Below, in pieces: positions 34,855-44,240 of a DNA stretch of 64,000 bases. The position numbers were made by a program, and so were the translations under genes. Below the pieces are notes generated by a model. It was given only the letters and a program-made list of their open reading frames with translations. It searched no databases and was not told where the DNA came from. Location of the stretch: contig NZ_SMGP01000002.1 in the NCBI RefSeq assembly GCF_004339745.1, forward strand, positions 496,001 to 560,000, in the 5' to 3' direction. This DNA is from Paraburkholderia sp. BL9I2N2. GTDB lineage: Bacteria > Pseudomonadota > Gammaproteobacteria > Burkholderiales > Burkholderiaceae. Numbering within the stretch: position 1 is the stretch's first letter; every line of letters starts with the position of its first letter.

Positions 34855-35907
34855 CTACGGCGCCGGATGCCGCGCCTCTTCAAGCTGCTTGCGGCGTGGC
34901 TCACCTTGCCGCTCCAGCATCCAGCCCGGATATTCCGCGGGCAGCGTGCTGACCTGATCGAGCTTCGCAAGCTCATCGGCGGTGAGCGAAACGCCCGTCG
35001 CGGCGATATTGTCGTCGAGCTGCTCGACCTTCTTCGCGCCGACGATCACCGTGGTCACCACCCGTTGATGCAGCAGCCACGCTAGCGCGATCTGCGCGAC
35101 CGACACTCGCTTTGCCTCGGCGATGTCGCGCATCACGTCGATACAGTCATAAGCGCGCTCGCGATTGACCGGCGGAAAATCGAACGTCGTGCGGCGGCTG
35201 CCCGTTTCGCCCTGCTGCTCACGTCCATACTTGCCGCTCAGCAAGCCGCCCGCAAGCGGACTCCACACCATCAGGCCGAGGCCTTCGCTGTGCAGCATCG
35301 GCGCGAGTTCCCGTTCGAGGTCGCGGCCCGCCAGCGTGTAATACGCCTGCAGCGTTTCGAAACGCGCGAGCCCAAGGCGCTCGGAAATGCCGAGCGCTTT
35401 CACGATCTGCCACGCGGCCCAGTTCGACACGCCCACATAGCGAACATGGCCGTGCTGCACCAGCGTGTCGAGTGCGCGCATGGTTTCCTCGATCGGCGTG
35501 GCCGGATCGAAACCGTGGATCTGATACAGGTCGACGTGATCGAGTTGCAGACGCTTCAAGCTCGCCTTCACACCGTCGATGATGTGATAACGCGAGGCGC
35601 CGCGCGCATTGGGAAACTCGCCCGTCTGGCCGAAGACCTTGGTGGCCACCACCACTTTGTCGCGCGGCACCTTGAGGTTCTTCAGCGCCTGGCCCGTGAT
35701 CTGTTCGGACAGGCCCTCCGAGTAGACGTCGGCTGTGTCGATGAAATTGATGCCCGCGTCGAGCGCCCGGCCGACCAGCCGCTCCGCGTCCCCCTGCTGC
35801 AGATCGCCGATCTGCTTCCAGATGCCCCCGCCGCCGCCGAAGGTCATCGTGCCCAAACATAATTCTGAAACAAACACACCGGTACGGCCCAACTGGTTGT
35901 ATCGCAT
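34855..35907 (-). CDS. aldo/keto reductase
   Basis: Encodes 350 residues. The start MRYNQLGRTGVFVSELCLGTMTFGGGG at 35907 is the family start; the open frame continues upstream without similarity. The catalytic tetrad is visible: Asp and Tyr in FIDTADVYSEG, Lys in VVVATKVFGQ and His in LYQIHGFDPA. The C-terminal NADP-binding loop is SVAQIALAWLLHQRVVTTVIVGAKKVEQLDDN. Cytoplasmic NAD(P)H-dependent carbonyl reductase of unknown substrate, similar to the YajO/Mgr group. Confidence 0.9.
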   Translation of the reverse strand: MRYNQLGRTGVFVSELCLGTMTFGGGGGIWKQIGDLQQGDAERLVGRALDAGINFIDTADVYSEGLSEQITGQALKNLKVPRDKVVVATKVFGQTGEFPNARGASRYHIIDGVKASLKRLQLDHVDLYQIHGFDPATPIEETMRALDTLVQHGHVRYVGVSNWAAWQIVKALGISERLGLARFETLQAYYTLAGRDLERELAPMLHSEGLGLMVWSPLAGGLLSGKYGREQQGETGSRRTTFDFPPVNRERAYDCIDVMRDIAEAKRVSVAQIALAWLLHQRVVTTVIVGAKKVEQLDDNIAATGVSLTADELAKLDQVSTLPAEYPGWMLERQGEPRRKQLEEARHPAP

Positions 35908-36133
35908 CGTCGAGACTCCAACGTGGTTCGTGGATGGATGAGGCGTAGAGAGTACTGCAATTGGCAAAATCCGGCAGAGCGAGCGGCAAGCTGTGCCCCA
36001 CGGCAAAAATTGCCGTAGCGCAGGCTCTCCATTGCGACATAAATGCCGATCTGTAGCGCTCGGCAAAACGCGTGGAAACCTGCCAGACTGGTTCCTGATC
36101 CTTGCAACCGGTTGCCTTCGGCGCCCTCTGGAT

Positions 36134-39100
36134 ATGGCACGCCCCGCCCCCATCTACGCGAGCATGACTTCGGCTTCCACTACCGCCGCCTTGGGCGCGG
36201 CGTCCGCCAATGCATCCGTCGCGACACCCGCCATCGGGCTCTCGACGGCCGGCGCGCTCGCCGATTTCCATCCGGCTGTCGCGAGCTGGTTCCTCAAGAC
36301 CTTCCCCGCGCCGACCGCCGCGCAAGCCGCCGCGTGGCCGCAGATTCGCCGTGGCCGCTCCACGCTGGTGGCCGCGCCGACGGGTTCGGGCAAGACGCTC
36401 ACCGCCTTCCTGTCCGCGCTCGACGATCTGGTCCAGCAAGGCCTCGCCAACGGCGGCGCATTGCCGGACGAAACGCTGGTGGTCTACGTGTCGCCGCTGA
36501 AGGCGCTCTCCAACGACATCCGCCTCAATCTGCAACTGCCGCTGCAAGGCATCGCCGCGGAACTCGACGCGAGCGGCTTGCCGCCGCTGGATATCCGCAC
36601 CGCCGTGCGCACCGGCGACACCACGCAGCAGGAACGCAACGCGTTGAAGAAGCGCGCGCCGCATATTCTCGTGACGACACCGGAATCGCTTTACGTGCTG
36701 CTCGGTTCGGACTCCGGCCGCCGCATGCTTTCGACCGTGCGCACGGTGATCGTCGACGAAATTCACGCGCTCGCCGGCAGCAAGCGCGGCAGCCATCTCG
36801 CCCTCAGCCTCGAGCGGCTCGACGCGCTATGCCAGCGGCGCTTGCCGCGTATCGGCCTGTCGGCGACGCAAAAGCCGGTAAGCGCGGTCGCGCGCTTTCT
36901 GGTGGGCGGCGGCGGCATCGACAGCGGCATTCCCGCCGATTGCGCAATCATCGACGTGGGTCATATCCGCGAACGGGACCTCGCGCTCGAAATCCCGCCC
37001 GTGCCGCTCGAAGCGGTGATGCCCAACGAGGTATGGGAGCGCGTCTACGACCGTCTCGCCGAGCTGGTGGCGATGCACCGCACCACGCTGATTTTCGTCA
37101 ACACGCGCCGCATGGCCGAGCGCGCCGCGCGTCATCTGACCGAGCGGCTGGGCAAGGACGTGGTCGCCGCGCATCACGGCAGTCTCGCCAAGGAGCATCG
37201 TTTCGACGCCGAGCAGCGCCTGAAACGCGGCGATTTGCGGGTGCTGATCGCCACCGCTTCGCTGGAACTCGGCATCGATATCGGCGACGTCGACCTGGTC
37301 TGCCAGATGGGTTCGCCGCGCGCGATCGCACCGTTCCTGCAACGCGTCGGACGCTCGGGCCATCATGTGGGCGGCATGCCGAAAGGCAGGCTGTTTCCGA
37401 ATTCGCGCGACGATCTGATCGAATGCGCCGCGCTGCTCGATTGCGTGCGACGCGGCGAACTCGACGCGCTGCGGATTCCGCGCGCGCCGCTCGATGTGCT
37501 CGCCCAGCAGATCGTCGCGGAAGTGTCGAGCGCGGAATGGAGCGAGGACGCGCTGTTCGAGCTGATGCGGCGCGCGGCGCCGTACGCGGACCTCGAACGC
37601 GAACAATTCGACGCCGTGCTGCGCATGCTCGCCGAAGGCTACACGAGCCGCAACGGTCCGCGCGGCGCCTATGTTCATCGCGACGTCGTGAGCGGCACGC
37701 TGCGCGGCCGGCGCGGCGGCAAGCTGGTCGCCGTCACGTCGGGCGGCACGATTCCCGAGAACGCCGACTATGCCGTCGTGCTCGAACCGCAGGCGATCAA
37801 TATCGGCACCGTCAACGAGGATTTCGCCGTCGAAAGTCTGGCTGGCGACGTGTTTCAACTCGGCAACGCGTCGTACCGGATTCTGCGGATCGAAAGCGGG
37901 CGCGTGCGCGTGGAAGACGCGCAAGGCCAGCCGCCGAATATTCCTTTCTGGCTCGGCGAGGCGCCGGGGCGCAGCGACGAACTGTCGTTCGGCGTCGCGC
38001 GATTGCGCGAACAGATTGGGCGTCTTCTAGATGGCGTGGGAACGGCGGCCGGTTTGACGGACACGACCGGCACCGAGGTCGAAACGCTCCCCGCCCGCAT
38101 CGACCACGCGATCGACTGGCTCGTCGACAACCTCCATCTCGACGAAGCCGCCGCGCGCCAGATCGTCGACTATCTTGCCCGCGCGCGCGCCGCGCTCAGC
38201 GTGCTGCCCACGCAAAACACGCTGGTCATGGAACGTTTCTTCGACGAATCCGGCGGCACCCAGCTCGTCATTCATGCGCCGTTCGGCAGCCGGGTCAACC
38301 GCGCGTGGGGCCTCGCGCTGCGCAAGCGCTTTTGCCGGACCTTCAACTTCGAGCTGCAAGCGGCAGCCACCGAGGACGCGATCGTGCTGTCGCTGACCGG
38401 CAGCCATTCCTTTGTGCTCGACGACGTGTGGCGCTATCTGCATTCGAACAGCGCCGAGCATCTGCTGATTCAGGCGCTGCTCGATGCGCCGCTGTTCGGC
38501 GTGCGCTGGCGCTGGAACGCGACCACCGCGCTCGGTCTGCCGCGTTACACCGGCGGGCGCAAAACCGCGCCGCAATTGCAGCGCATGCGCAGCGAAGATT
38601 TGCTGGCGAACGTGTTTCCCGAGCAGGCTGCGTGTCTGGAGAACGTCGTCGGCGAACGCGAACTGCCGCATCATCCGTTAGTGGACCAAACCGTCGACGA
38701 CTGTTTGCACGACGCGATGGACAGCGAACGCTGGCTCGCGCTGCTGCGCCGTATCGAACAGGGCGACGTGCAACTGGTCGCGCGCGATTTGCCGGCGCCC
38801 TCGCCGCTCGCCGCCGAAATCCTCAACGCCAAACCGTACGCCTATCTCGACGACGCGCCAATCGAGGAGCGCCGCACGCAAGCCGTGCTGAACCGCCGCT
38901 GGACCGACCCGTCGAGCGCCGATGATCTCGGCGCGCTCGATGCCGAAGCCATCGACAGCGTGCGCGACGAAGCATGGCCGCAGGCGCGCAACGCCGACGA
39001 GATGCACGAAGCGTTGAGCGGCCTCGCCTGTATCACCGAGGCCGAAGCGCGGCGCAACGAAGGCTGGCCGGCATGGCTCGCGTCGCTGGCCGAATCCGGC

Positions 39101-40636
39101 CGCGCCACTCGCCTGCAACTGGCCGGCGACTCGGCCGTGTGGCTGCCTGTCGAACGCCTGACCTGTTTTCAGTCGCTCTTTCCCGACGCCCGCTTGGCGC
39201 CGCCCGTTGCCGCGCCGAAAGGCTACACGGAGACCTGGAACGCCGACGACGCCCTGCTCGACGTGCTCCGTGCGCGCCTGACCGGTTTTGGCCCGTTGCC
39301 GGTCGGCGCGATCGCTGAAGCGCTGAAGTTGCCGGCGGCATCGGTCGAACAGAGCCTCACGCGCCTCGAAGCCGAAGGCTACGTGATGCGCGGCCGCTTC
39401 ACGCCGCAAGCCGCCGAGGAAGAATGGTGTGAACGGCACCTGCTCGCGCGGATACACCGCTACACGGTGAAACGCCTGCGGCGCGAAATCGAGCCGGTGG
39501 AACGGCACGACTTCATGCGCTTTCTGTTCGAGTGGCAGCATCTGACGCCGGACACGCGCAGCGAGGGGCGCGACGCGCTGGCCGCGGTCCTCGAACAGCT
39601 CGAAGGCTACCAGGCCGCGGCGGGCGCATGGGAGGAAGACATCCTGCCCACGCGCGTGAAGGCCTACGCGAATACTTCGCTCGACGAACTATGCCGCGCC
39701 GGCAAAATAGTCTGGACCCGCCTGACGGAACGCGCGCGCGGCGCCACCGGGCCGGTCCGCAGTACGCCGATCGTGCTGTTGCCACGCGCGCAGGTCCGCG
39801 TGTGGAGCGCGTTGCTCGATCCGTCGAAGCAGCCGGAGTTGTCGGCGCGCGCGCAAAGCGTGCATGACACGCTCGTGCAACACGGGGCAATGTTCTTCGA
39901 TGAATTGCTCGCCGAAGTTCGCGTATTGCGTATGGAATTGGAGAGCGCGCTGGGCGAGTTGGTGGCCGCGGGGCTCGTGAATTCGGACAGTTTTGCCGGC
40001 TTGCGCGCCTTGCTGAAGCCCGTCGCCAAACGCAACGCGTTTTCCAGCAACCGGCGCGCGCGCTCGAGTGCGCTGATCGGCGGCATGGACGACGCCGGAC
40101 GCTGGGCGCTGGTCAGCCGGCCCAGCGCTGCTGCGGCATCAGAGACCGTGCCGGAGCGCCGCCGGCAGTTCCCACCCGAAGTGCTGGAACATGTCGCGCT
40201 GACGCTGTTGCGCCGTTATGGCGTGGTGTTCTGGCGTCTGCTCGAACGCGAGGCCGAATGGCTGCCGCCGTGGCGAGACCTGCTGCGGGTTTTTCAGCGG
40301 CTCGAAGCGCGTGGCGTGATTCGCGGCGGGCGCTTCGTGAATGGTCTCGCCGGCGAACAATTTGCTCTGCCCGAAGCGATTCCCGTGCTGCGAGAAGTGC
40401 GGCGGCATGCGAACGACGGTGCTTTTGTGTGTGTCGCCGGGACCGATCCGTTGAATCTCGCGGGCACTTTGCTGGTCGGCGAACGTGTGCCCGCTGTCAC
40501 GGGAAACCGGATTCTGTATCGCGACGGCGTTGTAGTGGCCACGCTCGTGTCAGGGACTTTCTGGTTCGAACCGTCGCTGGAAGCGGTTCCCGTCGAAAGG
40601 GAAAAGGCTCGCGCGTGGCTGGCGCGACGGTTTTAG
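36134..40636 (+). CDS. lhr: large DEAD/H-box ATP-dependent helicase Lhr
   Basis: Encodes 1500 residues (E. coli Lhr is about 1538). N-terminal SF2 core: Walker A AAPTGSGKT near residue 80, DEIH box in VIVDEIHALAGSKRG near 205, SATQKPVSAVARFL, RRMAERAARHLTERLG, and motif VI QRVGRSGHHVGGMPKGRLF. Then the winged-helix and beta-barrel Lhr-core region and a long C-terminal domain with HTH pieces (LPVGAIAEALKLPAASVEQSLTRLEAEGYVMRGRF). Lhr moves 3'-5' on single-stranded DNA and is linked to repair. Start uncertain: ATG at 36134 or 36164; neither has a clear ribosome site. Confidence 0.92.
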   Translation: MARPAPIYASMTSASTTAALGAASANASVATPAIGLSTAGALADFHPAVASWFLKTFPAPTAAQAAAWPQIRRGRSTLVAAPTGSGKTLTAFLSALDDLVQQGLANGGALPDETLVVYVSPLKALSNDIRLNLQLPLQGIAAELDASGLPPLDIRTAVRTGDTTQQERNALKKRAPHILVTTPESLYVLLGSDSGRRMLSTVRTVIVDEIHALAGSKRGSHLALSLERLDALCQRRLPRIGLSATQKPVSAVARFLVGGGGIDSGIPADCAIIDVGHIRERDLALEIPPVPLEAVMPNEVWERVYDRLAELVAMHRTTLIFVNTRRMAERAARHLTERLGKDVVAAHHGSLAKEHRFDAEQRLKRGDLRVLIATASLELGIDIGDVDLVCQMGSPRAIAPFLQRVGRSGHHVGGMPKGRLFPNSRDDLIECAALLDCVRRGELDALRIPRAPLDVLAQQIVAEVSSAEWSEDALFELMRRAAPYADLEREQFDAVLRMLAEGYTSRNGPRGAYVHRDVVSGTLRGRRGGKLVAVTSGGTIPENADYAVVLEPQAINIGTVNEDFAVESLAGDVFQLGNASYRILRIESGRVRVEDAQGQPPNIPFWLGEAPGRSDELSFGVARLREQIGRLLDGVGTAAGLTDTTGTEVETLPARIDHAIDWLVDNLHLDEAAARQIVDYLARARAALSVLPTQNTLVMERFFDESGGTQLVIHAPFGSRVNRAWGLALRKRFCRTFNFELQAAATEDAIVLSLTGSHSFVLDDVWRYLHSNSAEHLLIQALLDAPLFGVRWRWNATTALGLPRYTGGRKTAPQLQRMRSEDLLANVFPEQAACLENVVGERELPHHPLVDQTVDDCLHDAMDSERWLALLRRIEQGDVQLVARDLPAPSPLAAEILNAKPYAYLDDAPIEERRTQAVLNRRWTDPSSADDLGALDAEAIDSVRDEAWPQARNADEMHEALSGLACITEAEARRNEGWPAWLASLAESGRATRLQLAGDSAVWLPVERLTCFQSLFPDARLAPPVAAPKGYTETWNADDALLDVLRARLTGFGPLPVGAIAEALKLPAASVEQSLTRLEAEGYVMRGRFTPQAAEEEWCERHLLARIHRYTVKRLRREIEPVERHDFMRFLFEWQHLTPDTRSEGRDALAAVLEQLEGYQAAAGAWEEDILPTRVKAYANTSLDELCRAGKIVWTRLTERARGATGPVRSTPIVLLPRAQVRVWSALLDPSKQPELSARAQSVHDTLVQHGAMFFDELLAEVRVLRMELESALGELVAAGLVNSDSFAGLRALLKPVAKRNAFSSNRRARSSALIGGMDDAGRWALVSRPSAAAASETVPERRRQFPPEVLEHVALTLLRRYGVVFWRLLEREAEWLPPWRDLLRVFQRLEARGVIRGGRFVNGLAGEQFALPEAIPVLREVRRHANDGAFVCVAGTDPLNLAGTLLVGERVPAVTGNRILYRDGVVVATLVSGTFWFEPSLEAVPVEREKARAWLARRF

Positions 40637-40875
40637 CTGTTTAGAATGTGCGCGGGTTGCCGTAAATCACCTGTGCCTGACGGGAAGAGCGCGGGAAAGA
40701 GCACGTAAAAAAGCACCTGAAAAAGCCCTAAAGATGGAAGTCTTACTGACCGTTAATCTTTATAAGCCCTAATTCCAATCGCTTCGCTACAATGGGGACA
40801 GTCTTAAGTATGATGAAGACTGTTTGCCGACTCCGCCTTCACGGCGGCCACCGGCACACACCGCCCGGGGATCTC

Positions 40876-42879
40876 ATGAACGACGACCAACACGAGCAGG
40901 TGCTTTATGCCCAGTTCGGCACAAGCAGCCCATGCTGGCGTCTGTCGAACGACAGCAACGCGCTAGAACTCACGCCCGTCACCGGCGACGTGCCGGCCAA
41001 TGTCGCCATTCCGCTGAATCCTCAGCAGGCCTCGCAAATCCGCTGCCTCACCGGCGTGACCTCGCATCTCGTCCTCGACGTGCGGCTGTTCGGCGAACCG
41101 CTGCGTTTGCATCTGGTCGGCAAAAAGCTCAGCAGCAACAGCTGGGCCGGCACCGCCTCGGCCTATGACGACACGGAATCCGTCGCCCGCGATCTGGTTC
41201 ACGGCCTCTCGTTCGCCGAGCAGGTCGTGTCCGAAGTGAATTCGGTCGTCGTGATCGTCGACCGGCATGGCCGAATACAACGCTTCAACCGTCTTGCCGA
41301 AGAACTCACGGGCGTCAAGGAAGAGAACATCATCGGCCGCAACGTATGGGCGTTGTTCATGTCCACCGAAGACGGCGCGGCCTCCAGCCAGAACATTGCA
41401 GGCTTCTTCAATCGCGGCGTGTCGTACGAAGTCGAGCGGCGCGTCAAGACGGTGCATGGCGAACGGCTCTTTCTGTTCCGCAACAAGTTCGTCCACAGCG
41501 GCAGCGGCGTCGAGGAGCAATTCCTGATCTGCTCAGGCACCGACATCACCGAGGAACGGCTCGCGCAGGAACGCCTCACCGAACTGGCGAACACCGACTC
41601 GCTCACCGGGCTCGCGAACCGCAACGCGATCCAGGACAAAATCCGCACCGCCATCGAAGACGCCGCGCCGGGCGAAGCGGTCGGCGTGCTGTTCCTCGAT
41701 CTGGACAACTTCAAGAAGGTCAACGACCACTACGGCCACGTATTCGGCGACCGCCTGATCCGCGACGTGTCGTCGGCCATCAGCGAGTGTCTGAATGAAG
41801 GCGATACGCTCGCGCGCCTGGGCGGTGATGAATTTATCGTGCTCGCGGCCAAGGGTACGGCGCACCAACTCGAAACCACCGCGCAACGCATTCTCGAGCG
41901 CATGCGCACGCCGTTCGCCCTCGGGCTCGTGGAGGTCTACACGGGTTGCTCGATCGGCATCGCGCTGTATCCGGAACACGGCGACAGCCTCGAGTCACTG
42001 ATCCGTTCGGCCGACACGGCCATGTACGTCGCCAAGGACGAAGGCAAGCGCACGCACCGCGTGTTCTCGCCGGAAATGAACCGCCGGGTCGCCGAGTATA
42101 TGTGGCTCGACACCAACCTGCGGCGCGGCCTCGAAGAGGGCCAGCTGACGCTGCACTACCAGCCGAAACTGTCGCTCGCCACCGGCGTGGTGCAAGGCGT
42201 CGAAGCGCTGGTGCGCTGGAATTCGCCGGAGCGCGGGCAGATCATGCCCGCCGAGTTCATCCGTTACGCGGAAGAGTCCGGGCTGATCGGCGTGCTCGGT
42301 CGCTGGGTCATGGTAACGGCCGCGAAACAGGCCGCCAAATGGAAGGCGGACGGCTACAACCTGCGCATCGCGATCAACGTATCGGCGCGGCAACTGGTCG
42401 ATACGGCCGTGGTCCGCCATTTCAGCGAGGCGCTGCAGGCCGCCAATCTCGATCCCTGCCTGATCGATCTCGAACTGACCGAGAGCTGCCTGATCGAAGA
42501 CGAAACAGCCGCGATCGATCTGATCAAGCAGTTCCGCCAGCTCGGCGCGCAGGTTCATCTGGACGATTTCGGCACGGGTTATTCGTCGCTGTCGCAGCTT
42601 GGCCGGATTCCGCTCGACGTCATCAAGCTCGACCGCAGCTTCGTGCGCTCGATCAACGCCGACACCAAAGCGCAGGCACTGGTGCGCTCCATGGTGGCCG
42701 TCGCGCAGGAATTGAATTTCAAGGTGGTCGCCGAAGGGATCGAGACCGAATCGGAAGAAGTGTTCATGAAGGGCTTGGGCGTGGATTACGTGCAGGGCTT
42801 CCTGTACGGCCAGGCCATGCCGACGGCTGAATTCGAACGCTGGTTGCAGGATAGACAGAAGCTCAGGCTGATCGCCTGA
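40876..42879 (+). CDS. rpfR: BDSF receptor RpfR: FI-PAS-GGDEF-EAL c-di-GMP enzyme
   Basis: Encodes 667 residues. N-terminal about 100 residues are the RpfF-interaction (FI) region; a PAS domain follows at about 115-230 (VVVIVDRHGRIQRFNRLAEELTGV). The GGDEF motif is intact at 316-320 (RLGGDEFIVLA) and the EAL motif at 443-445 (GVEALVRW), with DDFGTGYSSL and IKLDRSFV downstream. In B. cenocepacia the PAS domain binds cis-2-dodecenoic acid and stimulates c-di-GMP breakdown. GGGG just before the ATG at 40876 supports that start; the frame is open to 40792. Convergent with rpfF, the same arrangement as in B. cenocepacia. Confidence 0.93.
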   Translation: MNDDQHEQVLYAQFGTSSPCWRLSNDSNALELTPVTGDVPANVAIPLNPQQASQIRCLTGVTSHLVLDVRLFGEPLRLHLVGKKLSSNSWAGTASAYDDTESVARDLVHGLSFAEQVVSEVNSVVVIVDRHGRIQRFNRLAEELTGVKEENIIGRNVWALFMSTEDGAASSQNIAGFFNRGVSYEVERRVKTVHGERLFLFRNKFVHSGSGVEEQFLICSGTDITEERLAQERLTELANTDSLTGLANRNAIQDKIRTAIEDAAPGEAVGVLFLDLDNFKKVNDHYGHVFGDRLIRDVSSAISECLNEGDTLARLGGDEFIVLAAKGTAHQLETTAQRILERMRTPFALGLVEVYTGCSIGIALYPEHGDSLESLIRSADTAMYVAKDEGKRTHRVFSPEMNRRVAEYMWLDTNLRRGLEEGQLTLHYQPKLSLATGVVQGVEALVRWNSPERGQIMPAEFIRYAEESGLIGVLGRWVMVTAAKQAAKWKADGYNLRIAINVSARQLVDTAVVRHFSEALQAANLDPCLIDLELTESCLIEDETAAIDLIKQFRQLGAQVHLDDFGTGYSSLSQLGRIPLDVIKLDRSFVRSINADTKAQALVRSMVAVAQELNFKVVAEGIETESEEVFMKGLGVDYVQGFLYGQAMPTAEFERWLQDRQKLRLIA

Positions 42880-42883
42880 GCTT
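42859..42883 (+). terminator. hairpin overlapping the rpfR stop codon
   Basis: AAGCTCAGGC and GCCTGAGCTT form a perfect 10-bp stem around TGATC. The rpfR stop (42877-42879) lies in the right arm. No T-run follows, so it may act as a processing or stability element rather than a full terminator. It sits in the 50-bp space between the convergent rpfR and rpfF stops. Confidence 0.5.
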
Positions 42884-42929
42884 CCGGACCGCCCCCCTTA
42901 CGGCTTACTGTGTTCGAACCCAGGTCAAT

Positions 42930-43814
42930 TCAGCCGAAATTGGCCGCGCTGGCCGTCTGGCGCAGGTTCGAGGTACGGCGGTTCTGCAGCATCACCAGCC
43001 GCTCCATGAAGGCGAGATCCTTCTCCTCGATCGTGAAGGCGGCGTCGACCCAATCCTCGGTGATTTCCATCAGCTCGGCGCGCGAGAGTTGCAGCACGCG
43101 CTGGCGCGCCCGCAGCATCGCCCGGATGCCGTTCATTTTCGGCTTGAGCGTGTCGATGAAAGTACGGGTCGCCATATAGGCTTCGCCCGGTTCAAACAGC
43201 TGATCGACCAGACCTTTGCCGTAGTGCCATTCGGCCGTGTGCGATTCGCCGACGCCGATCAGCTCCTCCGCGAGCCGCATGCCGGCCTTGCGCGCCACCA
43301 GTGAATAACCGCCCATGCCCGGGAACAGGTTAAACGCGATCTCCGGGAAGCCCATGCGTGCGTCGTTCTGCGCGAGCAGAAAATGATGCGCGAGCGCTGC
43401 CTCGAAGCCCCCGCCGAGTGCCGTGCCTTCCACCATCGCGATCGAAATCGCCCCCGTGTCGAATCCCCGTGACGCCGCATGCACGCAATCCACACAAGCC
43501 CGTGCATAAGCCATGAGCGCCTGACGCTTGCCGGCGCGGATCGCATCCGCGAAGAAATCCAGATCGCCGCCGACGTTGTACATGGTCGGAATCAACGAAC
43601 CGGTGACCCAGAAATCGATCGGCAATCCCGACTCTCGTGCTGCCTGCGCGAGTTCCAGGATGTCATGGACCAGATCGAGATTGAAACAGGGACGCGGCTG
43701 CGCCCGCAACATCATCCACATGACGTTGCGGCCTTCTTCGTAGTAAGCCGAAATTTGCGAAAGATTGCCGGCTTCGAGGAACGGGCGGCAGGCGTGGTGG
43801 TTATGCAGATTCAT
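42930..43814 (-). CDS. rpfF: RpfF, DSF-family signal synthase (crotonase fold)
   Basis: Encodes 294 residues. AAAAGGA is nine bases upstream of the ATG at 43814. Crotonase fold with the two catalytic glutamates spaced 20 residues apart, Glu138 in GGGFEAALAHH and Glu158 in MGFPEIAFNLFPGMGGYS, as in Xanthomonas RpfF (141/161). It dehydrates a 3-hydroxyacyl-ACP to a cis-2 enoyl chain and frees it by thioesterase activity, making BDSF. Paired convergently with its receptor gene rpfR, and the FI region of RpfR is known to bind RpfF. Confidence 0.93.
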   Translation of the reverse strand: MNLHNHHACRPFLEAGNLSQISAYYEEGRNVMWMMLRAQPRPCFNLDLVHDILELAQAARESGLPIDFWVTGSLIPTMYNVGGDLDFFADAIRAGKRQALMAYARACVDCVHAASRGFDTGAISIAMVEGTALGGGFEAALAHHFLLAQNDARMGFPEIAFNLFPGMGGYSLVARKAGMRLAEELIGVGESHTAEWHYGKGLVDQLFEPGEAYMATRTFIDTLKPKMNGIRAMLRARQRVLQLSRAELMEITEDWVDAAFTIEEKDLAFMERLVMLQNRRTSNLRQTASAANFG

Positions 43815-44240
43815 TTTGAACGGTCCTTTTAAGGTTAAACACTGGTATTGCAATGCGAGCCTAAAGCAGACCGGAATCGGATGGGAGCGGGGTAACCAAC
43901 AGATGAATGCAAGCCGCGTTCAAAAGCCCGCCAGCAGGCGCTCTGCGGGAAAGAGGAAGGTCGATGGCATGTGGCGCGCACGCAAACGCTTGCGCACCGA
44001 AGATGGGCGAAAATTGACCCACAAAAAGGCACGCGGCAGCAATCAATATGCGCCCGCGCCGGGATTGAATTTCTTGCCGGATCGAAAAAAGAAAGAAATA
44101 GTCGCCGATTAGAAAATGCAATCGAAAATAATCAGCGACGAATGGTTTTTTCTCTGATTGGTGGGCTAGCAGACGGTGTATCCGCTTCGCATGATAAAAC
44201 GCGGGCGGCCCACCGCGCGCCGCGCCTTTGCATCAGCGTC
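43815..44240. other. 426-bp intergenic region upstream of rpfF
   Basis: Holds the leftward rpfF promoter, which I could not place with certainty. It is more AT-rich than the surrounding genes between about 44040 and 44200. Short frames in it (for example 43861-44121 on the minus strand) have no ribosome site or family similarity. No hairpin with a T-run was seen. Confidence 0.5.

Noticed and set aside
36043..38925. very long second frame (960 codons) inside the lhr gene
   Set aside because: Same strand, different frame, Arg-rich composition typical of a GC-rich shadow; the lhr frame has all helicase motifs.
40784..40800. TACAATGGGG as a -10 element for rpfR
   Set aside because: TACAAT is plausible but no -35 hexamer occurs at suitable spacing.
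43861..44121. minus-strand frame of 86 residues with a signal-like stretch upstream of rpfF
   Set aside because: No ribosome site, no family similarity, and it covers the expected rpfF promoter region.
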